A stretch of DNA of 64,000 nt from positions 12,246,501 to 12,310,500 of the forward strand of contig NZ_JAQNDO010000001.1 in assembly GCF_028369105.1 (NCBI RefSeq), given 5' to 3'. The translations under genes and the position numbers were made by a program. Below are positions 55,233 to 62,897 of this stretch, in pieces (the first letter of the stretch is position 1; each line of letters opens with the position of its first letter). Origin of the DNA: Polyangium mundeleinium. GTDB taxonomy: Bacteria; Myxococcota_A; Polyangia; Polyangiales; Polyangiaceae. The notes beneath the pieces are model-generated. The model did not search any database. It saw nothing but the letters and a program-made list of their open reading frames with translations, and was not told the origin of the DNA.

Positions 55233-56354
55233 GTGGGTGTGAGGGCATGCGAAACGGAACGCGCGCAAGAGCGCGAGGGCGCGCACGAGGACACGCGCCG
55301 GACGTCGCGACGCGTCAGCGAGCTCGTCGAACAGGGTCTCGTGGCACGCGGGGAGATGGAGGCGCTCGAACGGGTCGCGGAGCGCTTCAGCGTGGCCATC
55401 ACGCCCGACCTCGTGGATCTCGTCACGCCGGGTGATCCGAACGACCCGATCGCGAAGCAGTTCCTGCCGAGCAAACGCGAGCTCAGGATCCTGCCGGAAG
55501 AACGCGTGGATCCGATCGGCGACGATCCGCACACGCCGGTCAAGGGCATCACGCACCGCTACCCCGATCGGCTCCTCTTGAAGCCGGTCCACGTCTGCCC
55601 TGCGTACTGCCGCTTCTGCTTCCGGCGCGAGAAGGTCGGGCCGGGCAGCGAGGTGCTGTCGCGCGAGGAGCTCGCGGCGGCGATCGCGTACGTGCGCGCG
55701 CACGAGGAGGTGTGGGAGGTGATCCTGAGCGGGGGCGATCCGCTGATCCTGCCGCCCCGCAAGCTCGCCGAGATCACCGCGGCGCTCTCCGCGATCCCGC
55801 ACGTGCGGGTCTTGCGCGTGCACACGCGCGTGCCGGTGATGGATCCCGGGCGCGTCGACGAGGCGATGATCGCAGCGCTGCGCGTGCCGGACCTGACGAC
55901 CTACGTCGTTTTGCACACCAACCATCCCCGCGAGCTTGGTCCGAAGGCGCGCGAGGCGTGCACGCGGATGGTGGACGCGGGGATCCCGATGCTGTCGCAG
56001 ACGGTGCTCTTGCGCGGGGTGAACGCGGACGCCGAGACGCTGAAGGCGCTCTTCCGGGAGCTCGTCGTTTTACGCGTCAAACCCTATTACCTGCACCACG
56101 GGGATCTGGCGGTGGGGACGGGGCATTTCCGGACGAGCATTGCGGAGGGGCAATCGATCCTGCGCGAGCTCAGGCAGAGTTTATCGGGGATCGCGCAGCC
56201 GACGTACGTGCTGGATATCCCGGGCGGCTACGGGAAGGTGCCGATCGGGCCGGGATATCTCGGGCCGGAGGGGGAAGACGGGCGGCGGACCGTGGAGGAT
56301 CCGTGGGGGCGGAGGCATGTGTATCCGCCGGGGAGCGAAGAGACGGGGGGCTGA
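55233..56354 (+). CDS. KamA-family radical SAM aminomutase
   Basis: Protein of 373 residues from GTG 55233, selected because AGGAGGAG lies 8 bp upstream. Radical SAM cluster motif CPAYCRFCFR, then EVILSGGDPLILPP, the PLP-type region and GVNADAETLKALFRELVVLRVKPYYLHHGDLAVGTGHFRTSIAEGQ. The end YVLDIPGGYGKVPIGPGYL is as in lysine 2,3-aminomutases. These use SAM, a [4Fe-4S] cluster and pyridoxal phosphate to shift an amino group, forming beta-lysine or a related beta-amino acid. An EpmB-like role on EF-P is an alternative, but no epmA or efp is nearby. It is 6 bp ahead of the lactate dehydrogenase gene. Confidence 0.88.
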   Translation: MGVRACETERAQEREGAHEDTRRTSRRVSELVEQGLVARGEMEALERVAERFSVAITPDLVDLVTPGDPNDPIAKQFLPSKRELRILPEERVDPIGDDPHTPVKGITHRYPDRLLLKPVHVCPAYCRFCFRREKVGPGSEVLSREELAAAIAYVRAHEEVWEVILSGGDPLILPPRKLAEITAALSAIPHVRVLRVHTRVPVMDPGRVDEAMIAALRVPDLTTYVVLHTNHPRELGPKAREACTRMVDAGIPMLSQTVLLRGVNADAETLKALFRELVVLRVKPYYLHHGDLAVGTGHFRTSIAEGQSILRELRQSLSGIAQPTYVLDIPGGYGKVPIGPGYLGPEGEDGRRTVEDPWGRRHVYPPGSEETGG

Positions 56355-57293
<939 letters not shown>

Positions 57294-57395
57294 TCGCGGG
57301 AGGGGAGCGGGCGACGTCGGTGATCGACGCGCCACGCTCCGGCTCCAGCGCGAAGATGGGGGATTCGTCAGGCGGGGCGTTTCAAGGCGGGCGCG

Positions 57396-57902
57396 TCATG
57401 CCTCGCGCGGGGTCTCCGCGTCCGGCGCGCCTGCGTTCTGCTGGTTCTTGCGGCGGGTGGCGACCCCCTTGTCCGCGTATTGCGTCCGGTACTGGATCGC
57501 GGACTCGAAGGTCGCGAGCAGGGCGGGCTTGTTCTCGTCCTTCGCGGTATCGAGGACGGTCTTGGCGAGCCTGCTGATCAAGCCCTCGAGTTTGTCCTCG
57601 TAGTAGGCCTCGCTCTCCCGGAGGACCTCGGCGAGTTTGTCGGCCTCGGGGCGCTGGGCGCGGATCTGCTCCAGGGTCTGCGCCGTCTCGACGATCTCGT
57701 CATAACAATCCGGATGGATACGCGCCGCATTGCCGTGCTCGGGCATCGCGGCGGCGAGGTCGGCGAGGACGCCGGCGCATCCTGGCTTCGAGCGCTTGAG
57801 CCTCGCAAGCTCGCCTTGCTTGACGTCGACGAGCTTGTTCTTGAACGGCATCGCGTCGACGATGCCCTTACCCGTATACTTTCCGATCGCGTTCTCAGAC
57901 AT
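57396..57902 (-). CDS. small helical protein preceded by a 43-bp repeat array
   Basis: Protein of 168 residues from ATG 57902 with a strong AAGGAGGAT site. It is almost all helical and charged (CYDEIVETAQTLEQIRAQRPEADKLAEVLRESEAYYEDKLEGLISRLAKTVLDTAKDENKPALLATFESAIQYRTQYADKGVATRRKNQQ). No signal, membrane helix or enzyme motif. The reading frame is open into the repeat array upstream, but only because the array lacks stop codons in every frame. It loosely recalls the helical MRNLTL-family proteins in composition and in being preceded by a 43-bp array, but clear homology is not visible. Function unknown. Confidence 0.7.
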   Translation of the reverse strand: MSENAIGKYTGKGIVDAMPFKNKLVDVKQGELARLKRSKPGCAGVLADLAAAMPEHGNAARIHPDCYDEIVETAQTLEQIRAQRPEADKLAEVLRESEAYYEDKLEGLISRLAKTVLDTAKDENKPALLATFESAIQYRTQYADKGVATRRKNQQNAGAPDAETPREA

Positions 57903-57934
57903 GGTCATCCTCCTTGTGCAGGGGAGTGGGCCCT

Positions 57935-58407
57935 GTGTGCGCGTTCGACGGGCTCGTCGGCAACGGCTTGGGTGTTCGTCGACATGCTCGCTGCGGTTGT
58001 CGGCAACGCCCGGGGGCTCCGTCGACATGCTCGCCGCGCTCGTCGGCAACGAGGAGGGGCCGTGTCGACGTGCTCGCCGGGCTTGTCGGCAACGCCCGGG
58101 GGCTCCGTCGACAGGCTCGCCGCGCTTGTCGGCAACGCCCGGGGGCTCCGTCGACATGCTCGCCACGCTCGTCCGCGACGCCCGGGGGCTCCGTCGACAT
58201 GCTCGCCACGCTTGTCGGCAACGAGGAGGGTCCTTGTCGACATGCTCGCCACGCTCGTCCGCAACGCCCGGGGGCTCCGTCGACATGCTCGCCGCGCTCG
58301 TCCGCAACGCCCGGGGGCTCCGTCGACATGCTCGCCACGCTCGTCCGCAACGCCCGGGGGCTCCGTCGACATGCTCGCCACGCTCGTCCGCAACGCCCGG
58401 CCCCGTG
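57935..58407 (-). repeat. 43-bp tandem repeat array, ten units plus a degenerate edge
   Basis: Units start with GTCGAC at 57978, 58021, 58064, 58107, 58150, 58193, 58236, 58279, 58322 and 58365, exactly 43 bp apart with no indels. A diverged unit lies at 57935. The core is GTCGACATGCTCGCC, then GCTCGTCCGCAACG, then a tail that is usually CCCGGGGGCTCC but GAGGAGGG-type in the units at 58021 and 58193. Seen from the downstream gene (minus strand) the array lies 33 bp before the ATG at 57902. No unique spacers, so not CRISPR. A 43-bp period (about four DNA turns) suits phased protein binding. Confidence 0.92.
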
Positions 58408-58465
58408 GCCATTCGCCTATCCAGAAAACGCAGAGCACTGTACATGAAACGCAAGATAAGCAGGC

Positions 58466-58490
58466 GGATGCATTCTTCGCGGTTGCATCC
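58466..58490. promoter_or_regulatory. inverted repeat between the 43-bp array and the DUF1254 gene
   Basis: Arms GGATGCA and TGCATCC, 7 bp, around an 11-base spacer; the complementarity extends imperfectly outwards (AGGCG / CGCCT). It lies about 160 bp before the DUF1254 start in a 746-bp gene-free region (57903-58648), whose remainder shows nothing else I can interpret. Possible operator or hairpin. Confidence 0.35.
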
Positions 58491-58648
58491 TCGCCTGGCG
58501 CGATAGAGGATGACGGCGGATGGACGCTCCGTCGTCGATCTCGGCAGAATTGCCGCGATCGCTCACGCGACGGAACCTGGCCCCAGGAGAGCGGTTTCCT
58601 ACCCGCGAATGGAACGTCGAGCGCTGCGCGCCCGAAGAAGAGGAGCCT

Positions 58649-60007
58649 ATGGCGACGAACGCTGATTTGAACTTCGATACGGCCTACGAGATCGGCAGCG
58701 AGGGATATACCTATCTCTATCCCCTCGTGTTGATGGACGTGACGCGCCGGCAGATGACGAACACCAAGGAGATCGACCTCGCCACCTGGCGAGCCCCGGC
58801 CAACGTGTTCATGAACAACCCGCGCTTCCCGGGGCCGGCAGACCGCACCGTGGTGCGACCCAACTTCGACACGCTTTATTCGAGCGCGTGGCTCGATCTC
58901 GTGCGCGAGCCCCTGGTCATCAAGGTCCCCGCGTCCGGTGGACGCTACTACCTCTTGCCCATGCTCGACATGTGGACGGACGTCTTCACCTGCCCCGGCC
59001 CCCGCACGACGGGGACAGCGGCCCAGCAGCTCGTCATCGTCGGCCCGGGGTGGAAGGGGACGATCAACCCGGCCCTGAACCTGCAACGGATCGACGCGTC
59101 GACGCCGTATGTCTGGATCATCGGACGAACGCAGTGCAACGGTGAATCCGACTATGCCAGCGTGCACGAGTTCCAGAATGGCCTCCAGATCATCCCTCTC
59201 TCCGCCTACGAGGCCGGGCGGCCGCCGCCGCCGCCCGTCGGGTCGGACGGCGATGACATCAGCCTCGAAGAGCCGTTGGTGGTCGTGGAGAAGATGACGC
59301 CCGAGACGTTCTTCGCCTATGGCGCGGACCTGATGCGCCGGATTCCGGCGCACTTCAATGACTACCCCATCCTCGCGCGCTTGGCGCGGGCGGGCTTCGT
59401 GGCGGGCCAGCCGTTCGACCTGAACGCAGCCCCGGCGGTGGTGCAAGACGCCTTCAAGAGAGCGGCCCCCGACGCCCTCGCCCAGATGAAGGCGAAGCAG
59501 GTCTCCCTCACGCCGCTGACGAATGGCTGGGTATATCCGAACGAGATGATGGGGACCTACGGGACGAGCTACCTCCGCCGCGCGATCATTGCCCTCATCG
59601 GGCTGGGCGCCAATCTCCCGGAGGACGCAATCTACCCGACCGCCTACGTGGATTCCACGAGCACCGCGCTGGACAGCGCCATGCCTTACACGCTGCGCTT
59701 CGAGGCCGACAAACTGCCACCGGTGAACGCCTTCTGGTCCGTGACGTTGTACGACGAGCAGGGATACCAGGTCCCGAACGCCATCGACCGCTTCTCGCTG
59801 GGCACGCGAAACAACCTGGCCAAGGGCCCCGATGGCTCCGTGACGCTGTACGTCCAGCGCTCCATGGACGAGGCCGATCCGAGGCGGTCGAACTGGCTGC
59901 CGGCACCCCAGCAGGGCGCGTTCAACCTCACCATGCGGCTGTACTCGCCGAAGCGGGCGGCGATCAATGCAGATTGGCACCCACCCGCGGTCTCGCGAGC
60001 GACGTGA
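58649..60007 (+). CDS. DUF1254/DUF1214 domain protein
   Basis: Protein of 452 residues from ATG 58649 with AGGAG just upstream. No signal peptide. DUF1254 region about 15-150 (YEIGSEGYTYLYPLVLMDVTRRQMTN, RTVVRPNFDTLYSSAWLDLVREPLVIKVPASGGRYYLLPMLDMWTDVF). DUF1214 region about 320-435 (RRAIIALIGLGANLPEDAIYPTAYVDSTSTALDSAMPYTLRFEADKLPPVNAFWSVTLYDEQGY and the end FNLTMRLYSP). Function is not established for the family. Convergent with the sigma factor gene, 33 bp apart. Confidence 0.9.
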   Translation: MATNADLNFDTAYEIGSEGYTYLYPLVLMDVTRRQMTNTKEIDLATWRAPANVFMNNPRFPGPADRTVVRPNFDTLYSSAWLDLVREPLVIKVPASGGRYYLLPMLDMWTDVFTCPGPRTTGTAAQQLVIVGPGWKGTINPALNLQRIDASTPYVWIIGRTQCNGESDYASVHEFQNGLQIIPLSAYEAGRPPPPPVGSDGDDISLEEPLVVVEKMTPETFFAYGADLMRRIPAHFNDYPILARLARAGFVAGQPFDLNAAPAVVQDAFKRAAPDALAQMKAKQVSLTPLTNGWVYPNEMMGTYGTSYLRRAIIALIGLGANLPEDAIYPTAYVDSTSTALDSAMPYTLRFEADKLPPVNAFWSVTLYDEQGYQVPNAIDRFSLGTRNNLAKGPDGSVTLYVQRSMDEADPRRSNWLPAPQQGAFNLTMRLYSPKRAAINADWHPPAVSRAT

Positions 60008-60040
60008 CCCTCGACAGGCGCGCGGGCGTGGGAGCAGGCG

Positions 60041-60586
60041 TCACGCAAGCGCGAGCGTCTTCAGGTGCTCCCGGGCGAGGTGCAGGCGGGCGTAGGCGGT
60101 CTTCGTCTTGATGCCGAGCGCTTCGGCGATCTCCCGGATGGAACGGCCCTCCAGGTAAGGCACGACCACGGCACGGATGCGCGGCCCGATCTTCAAGAGG
60201 AAGCGCTTGAGCCGGAACATCCCGTACGCCGCCTGCACGAACAACCCCACCGACTCCGCTTCTTCCTGCTCGGGAAGGTCCTCCGAAAGCCCCACGAGGA
60301 CCTCCCGTTCGCAACGCGCAAGCTTTCGATGATTGCGCGCATGGTTGAGCCCGATCACGAGGAGCCACGGACGAGCCTGCTCCGGCATGACGAGGCATTC
60401 AAGGCGTCGCCAGGCCGTCAGGAAGACGTCCTGCACGAGGTCGTCGACGTCGCCGGAAGGGATGGCCTGGCCGAGAAGGAGGCGGCGCAGGAAAGCGCGG
60501 TGTTCGAGGTAAAGACGCCCGAGGAGGGCGTGCGCCGCCGTAAAGTTTGCCGGCGGCGGATGGAGCGGTATCGTTGCCATACTCAT
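60041..60586 (-). CDS. ECF-like RNA polymerase sigma factor
   Basis: Sigma-70-family protein of 181 residues from ATG 60586 (CGGAG upstream). Region 2: FLRRLLLGQAIPSGDVDDLVQDVFLTAWRRLE, with the DDLVQDVFLTAW core. A linker with charged residues follows, then region 4: RIRAVVVPYLEGRSIREIAEALGIKTKTAYARLHLAREHLKTL, a helix-turn-helix reading -35 DNA. No anti-sigma gene or zinc-finger protein is adjacent. The 528-bp gap upstream would contain its promoter. Target genes are unknown; the convergent DUF1254 gene is not an obvious target. Confidence 0.88.
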   Translation of the reverse strand: MSMATIPLHPPPANFTAAHALLGRLYLEHRAFLRRLLLGQAIPSGDVDDLVQDVFLTAWRRLECLVMPEQARPWLLVIGLNHARNHRKLARCEREVLVGLSEDLPEQEEAESVGLFVQAAYGMFRLKRFLLKIGPRIRAVVVPYLEGRSIREIAEALGIKTKTAYARLHLAREHLKTLALA

Positions 60587-61113
60587 GACTCCGGGTTGCA
60601 CGGGGTTGTGGGGAGACGCCGGTCGGTGTTGAGAGCGCCGGCTGGCGTCGCTTGCTTTGTCCCATGAAGTGGGGGCGAAGGCAATGGGAAAAGGTTGGAT
60701 TGGTTCGTCGCGGGAGAGCCACGATCCGCTGAGAATGGTGGATCGAGCACCGCAATGAACGCCGTGATCCTGGCGATGCGGGGCGGGCCGTCTTGGTGGA
60801 GGACAGCCCGCCGTGTGGTTCACGATGCGCGGCGGTAGACGAGACGGCTCAGGGTGGCGATGACGTGGGCCATTCGAGCTTGCGCTGGCGCACCCTGTAG
60901 GGCTGGGCCACGGGCGGCGCGTCGCTTGGATCAACCATCACCAACGACCAGCGGAACGAGACCAGCCAGGTCAATCTGCGTGACGGTCGCAAATCGAACG
61001 TTTGAAAAGAGGACGAGACGTACCGCGCCAGGCGTCTCGGTGTGCGACGAACACGCTGCTCTGCGAGGCGATTCGATGAACCAAACGGCGGGCTTCGTCA
61101 GCTGCATTGTGTT
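60587..61113. other. gene-free region between sigma factor and cassette array
   Basis: 527 bp with no supportable ORF. One inverted repeat (GGCGGGC at 60782-60788 and GCCCGCC at 60806-60812) could form a hairpin. The right half (about 60940-61113) is less G/C-rich. A recombination box at 61114 marks the edge of the cassette array. The sigma factor promoter should be in the left half. Confidence 0.4.
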
Positions 61114-61120
61114 GTTAGGC
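61114..61120 (-). other. terminal attC-like box (R'' only)
   Basis: On the minus strand GCCTAAC fits the R'' consensus RYYYAAC and overlaps the TAA stop of the ATP-grasp gene, as at the neighbouring attC. The partner half is degenerate: a possible R' (GTTCGTC) lies at 61046-61052 with weak arm complementarity. Probably a decayed attC at the downstream edge of the array. Confidence 0.4.
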
Positions 61121-62035
61121 TCTTGGCGCTGAGACGCGGCCGCCCAGCGCCCCGCGAAGTTGTTCGTACAGCTGCTTTGCTAAACCGAGAGCGGGTAGGC
61201 CGGCGACCTGCCCGTCGCCGAGCTCGATGACGGTCCAGCGACCATCCTCGCGGAGGGCGACATCCATGGTGAAGAAGCGACTCCGGACGCGGCTCGCCAC
61301 GTGGTGCATCCAGTCGCTCGGCGGCGGCGCCGGTGGCGTCGCCAGGTCGCCCCAGTAGGGGTGAGCCAGGAGCAGTTCACCATCGAACCAGAACGTGCGC
61401 ACCTCGGCGGCCAGAGGCATCGCGCTCCGCGGATGACGACCGACGATCCGGAGCGGTACGTACTCCCTGAAGACGAGCCCCTCGTTCAGGTCTTCGCCCT
61501 GGAGCTCCATGAATCGCCGGACGACTCTCTCGACGGCGGGTCGGTCCTCGGCGTTCGGGATGAAGCAGGCCTCGTTCCAGTCGTGCTTCTGGGACTTCAC
61601 GAAGTCCTTGACGATGACCGGACCCGAGCCGAAAAGCTGCAGCCGCTCGAATACTTGGCTGAACTCGACCGGTCCTTGCACCGGAAGCCACGTGGTCCGC
61701 GGGGTGTCTCCCTCGAGCGCGGAGTAGCTTTCTGGCAAGTGGTGGCAGAACCGATACGCGTCCGGGTCGTTCACCAGGGATACTCCCCGTGCGGTGAGCG
61801 CCGCATGGAACGCTGCATAATGCTGGACACGCATCATCCAGCCCCGATAGACCGCCGTCACCGGCTGTGTGGGCACATGACGTACCGCCCCCGAAGCGTC
61901 GCCTTCCGACGCCTTGGTATGGTCGATGAGGGCCGTGGAGAAGCCCGCGTCCTTCGCCGCGGTGTGCTCCTCGGCAAAGTCGGCATCGACCTCGCGGGGA
62001 CGGAACGGCTGACTACAAAAGAGGATCATGGTCAT
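61115..62035 (-). CDS. cassette gene: ATP-grasp domain protein
   Basis: Protein of 306 residues beginning MTMILFCSQPFRPREVDADF. An N-terminal pre-ATP-grasp-like domain (DHTKASEGDASGAVRHV, AVYRGWMMRVQHYAAFHAAL) leads into an ATP-grasp domain. Visible in it are GPVIVKDFVKSQKHDWNEACF with an ATP-binding Lys, LVFREYVPLRIVG and EVRTFWFDGELLLAHPYWGD. The C-terminal FTMDVALREDGRWTVIELGDGQVAGLP carries the metal-binding Asp/Glu. ATP-grasp enzymes join a carboxylate to an amine or thiol; the substrate here is unknown. Its start lies 8 bp after the attC R' box and its stop overlaps another R box, as in integron cassettes. Confidence 0.85.
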   Translation of the reverse strand: MTMILFCSQPFRPREVDADFAEEHTAAKDAGFSTALIDHTKASEGDASGAVRHVPTQPVTAVYRGWMMRVQHYAAFHAALTARGVSLVNDPDAYRFCHHLPESYSALEGDTPRTTWLPVQGPVEFSQVFERLQLFGSGPVIVKDFVKSQKHDWNEACFIPNAEDRPAVERVVRRFMELQGEDLNEGLVFREYVPLRIVGRHPRSAMPLAAEVRTFWFDGELLLAHPYWGDLATPPAPPPSDWMHHVASRVRSRFFTMDVALREDGRWTVIELGDGQVAGLPALGLAKQLYEQLRGALGGRVSAPRA

Positions 62036-62042
62036 AGAATGA

Positions 62043-62095
62043 GCCTAACGCGGCGGTCTGCTGCCCGGACGGTCAGCAGCACCGGCTTGTTGGAC
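62043..62095 (-). other. attC recombination site, canonical
   Basis: Minus strand, 53 bp: R'' GTCCAAC, spacer AAGCC, L'' GGTGCTGCTG, a 10-base centre, L' CAGCAGACC, spacer GCCGC, R' GTTAGGC. L'' and L' are perfectly complementary except for one extra G in L'' (GGT-G-CTGCTG), the extrahelical base that directs strand choice in attC recombination. R'' and R' fit RYYYAAC and GTTRRRY. The site contains the last codons and TAG stop of the upstream cassette ORF. Confidence 0.85.
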
Positions 62096-62701
62096 CGGCT
62101 TCGGCTCGCATATGACATGCGGTTTCTCCGTCAGCACGAGATTATCGCACAAGAGAAGGTCGCTCTGTTCATCCGGCATCTCGTTCGCAGGGATGTCGAC
62201 GACTCGTCCACGGCCTGGAACCTCACGTATATGTGTTGCGATCAGCTTCATCAGGCGCGGTTCTGCGAACGCGAAATAGCCCTGCTCGCGCAATGCATCC
62301 GCGAGTTCACCGCAGCGCTGGGAATCTGCCCATTCATGTGGGCCACAGAGGTATTCCTTGAGTTCAGGAAAGACCTGCCACGGTTGTCGGCTGCTAACGA
62401 TGAACTCGCCAACCCCAAATGAGGTGAATGCGCGCCTGCCTCTCGGACCAAAATCGACCCGAACACGGCGACCATCTCGGAGATTCTTGATGTCGAACTC
62501 GAGCCCGTGGAAGTGGAACGCCCATTCGCCATCCGCCGTCCTGTTGATGCCATCGAGCCCCGGATCGTCCCGGCGCCGGCCGAGGATCCAGTACTCGAAC
62601 GGATCGATGCCGATGGCCTGAGCAACGAGTGGGATCAGTTCTCGCTGACGAGCCACCAACTCGACCGCCGCAGACAAAAATTGGCACTCAAGTTCGGTCA
62701 T
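62045..62701 (-). CDS. cassette gene: unknown protein, possibly DUF6896-like
   Basis: Protein of 218 residues from ATG 62701. N-terminal helices (MTELECQFLSAAVELVARQRELIPLVAQAIGIDPFEYWI) precede a beta domain (EWAFHFHGLEFDIKNLRDGRRVRVDFGPRGRRAFTSFGVGEFI) with the FHG-x-VDFGP-x-GRxxxF pattern I associate with DUF6896 proteins; this is from memory and tentative. A second segment (QVFPELKEYLCGPHEWADSQRCGELADALREQGYFAFAEPRLMKLI) follows. The last ~18 residues (PVQQAGAADRPGSRPPR) are encoded by the attC site itself, common in cassette ORFs. No signal peptide. Could be an immunity-type protein; function unknown. Confidence 0.65.
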   Translation of the reverse strand: MTELECQFLSAAVELVARQRELIPLVAQAIGIDPFEYWILGRRRDDPGLDGINRTADGEWAFHFHGLEFDIKNLRDGRRVRVDFGPRGRRAFTSFGVGEFIVSSRQPWQVFPELKEYLCGPHEWADSQRCGELADALREQGYFAFAEPRLMKLIATHIREVPGRGRVVDIPANEMPDEQSDLLLCDNLVLTEKPHVICEPKPVQQAGAADRPGSRPPR

Positions 62702-62723
62702 CCCTGTGGCCTCTGCTCTCCTG

Positions 62724-62807
62724 GTCGAACGCACTGTTCAGCCGCGGGGTACGCGGTCGAGCGGGGCGAGGCGGCGTGCTCCGTCGGTCTGCAACACGTC
62801 GTTGGGC
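62724..62807 (-). other. attC recombination site, near-canonical
   Basis: Minus strand, 84 bp: R'' GCCCAAC, spacer GACGT, L'' GTTGCAGACC, a long centre, L' GGCTGAAC, spacer AGTGC, R' GTTCGAC. L' reads GTTCAGCC on the other strand, matching L'' as GTT-G-CAG with the extra G again, plus one further bulge. R' departs from GTTRRRY at its fourth base only. The cassette ORF starts 23 bp after R'. Confidence 0.65.
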
Positions 62808-62862
62808 GGTACCGCTGTACGGTGCCGCGTCGGTCCGCATTTCGGTCGGCCTCAGGGCGTGC

Positions 62863-62869
62863 GTTGGGC
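62863..62869 (-). other. isolated attC R''-like box
   Basis: GCCCAAC on the minus strand, 28 bp after the stop of the 62898 gene, the spacing expected for its own attC. Part of the following sequence (GACCGACGCGGCAC) resembles the start of the next attC (GACCGACGGAGCAC). No R' partner is visible, so it looks like a truncated or recombined site. Confidence 0.4.
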
Positions 62870-62897
62870 GGTTCTGCCTTCCGATGCGGGTTTCGCC

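Noticed and set aside
57935-58407. CRISPR array
   Set aside because: Repeats are contiguous with no unique spacers, and no cas genes are near.
57905-59980. Long open frames with repeated protein pattern through the 43-bp array
   Set aside because: The array has no stop codon in any frame on either strand; a 43-bp unit cannot encode a constant peptide repeat. The apparent 43-residue protein repeat is three units read in successive frames.
60993-61120. A full 128-bp attC at the left edge of the cassette array
   Set aside because: ATCGAAC could serve as the outer box, but the arms inside show no complementarity, so only the single R'' box was reported.
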